A stretch of 64,000 bases of DNA from Streptosporangium oxazolinicum (GTDB lineage: Bacteria; Actinomycetota; Actinomycetes; Streptosporangiales; Streptosporangiaceae): the NCBI RefSeq assembly GCF_039537505.1, contig NZ_BAABAQ010000020.1, positions 1-64,000 of the forward strand, written 5' to 3'. Each line of letters starts with the position of its first letter. Position 1 is the stretch's first letter. A program made the translations under genes and the position numbers. Positions 63,553 to 64,000 of this stretch are shown piece after piece. A model generated the notes under the pieces. The model worked only from the letters and a program-made list of their open reading frames with translations, did not search any database and was not told where the DNA came from.

Positions 63553-64000
63553 ACCGCTGGATGAGGCGGCCGTCATCCGTGGCTACAAGGCCGGGGCGTC
63601 GGTGCGCGCCCTCGCCGCCCAGCACGGCGTGTCCTACACGCTGATCCACCGGCGCCTGGTCGCCGCCGGGGTGAAGACCCGCAGGGTAGGCGGCGTCGCG
63701 GGGGTACGCGCTCCCCGGGCCGTGCAGAACGCGATCGTCAGGGACTACGTGGGCGGCGCGCTGATGGCCGACATCGTCGCCACCTACGGCCTGTCGGACG
63801 TGACGGTCCGAAAAATCGTGGCCGCCGCGGGCAAGCCGATCCGGCAGCAGGGCGCGCAGCAGACCCTCGACCGGGGCGTCATTCGCCGCCTGGACGGCCA
63901 GGGGTGGCCGGCGGTCGCGATCGCCATGCTCATGAAGGCGAGCGCCAGCCACGTACGGCGGATCCTGCACGACCTCTACGACGCCGAGGACGCCGCAGCC
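63539..64000 (+). CDS. Repeat-HTH protein, partial at right edge
   Basis: GTG 63539 overlaps the end of the previous gene by 14 bases, and the frame runs off the window. The visible 154 residues repeat the HTH pattern three times: IRGYKAGASVRALAAQHGVSYTLIHRRLVAAGVKTR, VRDYVGGALMADIVATYGLSDVTVRKIVAAAGKPIR and IRRLDGQGWPAVAIAMLMKASASHVRRILHDLY. It is a paralogue of the upstream gene. DNA-binding, function unknown. Confidence 0.6.
   Translation, partial: MPPRKPLDEAAVIRGYKAGASVRALAAQHGVSYTLIHRRLVAAGVKTRRVGGVAGVRAPRAVQNAIVRDYVGGALMADIVATYGLSDVTVRKIVAAAGKPIRQQGAQQTLDRGVIRRLDGQGWPAVAIAMLMKASASHVRRILHDLYDAEDAAA

Noticed and set aside
1..64000. tRNA, rRNA or CRISPR array
   Set aside because: No cloverleaf with CCA-type end, no rRNA text and no regularly spaced repeats were seen on reading; a program search would be decisive.

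Overview
The window is very GC-rich and uses the codons, the GTG/TTG starts and the leaderless transcripts typical of high-GC Actinobacteria. Its gene content is that of a large temperate phage or prophage, or a phage-derived integrated element. The early and regulatory genes lie left, the head genes lie right, and the tail genes would lie beyond base 64000. No tRNA, rRNA or CRISPR was seen. The phage/host boundary cannot be fixed from this sequence; it is probably near the integrase, around 2270-2340.

Layout. (1) 1-2266: the end of a Pro/Thr-rich protein and two leftward unknown genes, possibly host. (2) 2340-8725: a leftward operon of 13 genes. Nearly all overlap by ATGA or GTGA. A tyrosine recombinase is the last gene, and an FtsK-gamma-domain protein and several small Cys-motif proteins lie upstream. 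(3) 8750-9126: a divergent control region with a large dyad, decamer repeats and a rightward promoter. (4) 9127-20254: about 17 rightward, translationally coupled, mostly unknown genes, including three DUF6221-like proteins and a tandem paralogue pair. (5) 20242-27954: leftward regulators (GntR, a ribbon-helix-helix-like protein bracketed by repeats, XRE), a degenerate phosphotransferase and small unknown genes. (6) 28326-38204: rightward DnaQ-type exonuclease, putative replication protein, small zinc proteins, a glutathionylspermidine-synthase-like ligase with a lipoprotein, a DUF4326 protein and a RusA-like resolvase. (7) 38340-64000: multi-HTH protein (TerS candidate), large terminase, HNH-like protein, portal-MuF fusion, a 2922-residue zincin protein, an IPT/TIG protein, a prohead protease fused to a 2H phosphoesterase, a coiled-coil scaffold candidate, the HK97-type major capsid protein, a nuclease and two repeat-HTH proteins.

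Regulation. Two dispersed promoter families stand out. Class B (nine copies, 13015-63065) has a -35 of the form nGACnC followed directly by AACCC-like bases, a 17-bp spacer and a -10. It heads the morphogenesis transcripts. Class A (five copies at 9050, 32663, 38230, 44618 and, on the minus strand, 55674) carries a conserved spacer box, CATTA-n-AGAA, and drives single early-type genes scattered even through the head cluster. Class B transcripts are either leaderless or begin with a hairpin that reaches the first start codon. These two sets look like a phage late regulon and a repressor-controlled regulon, and they are the most notable undescribed feature here.
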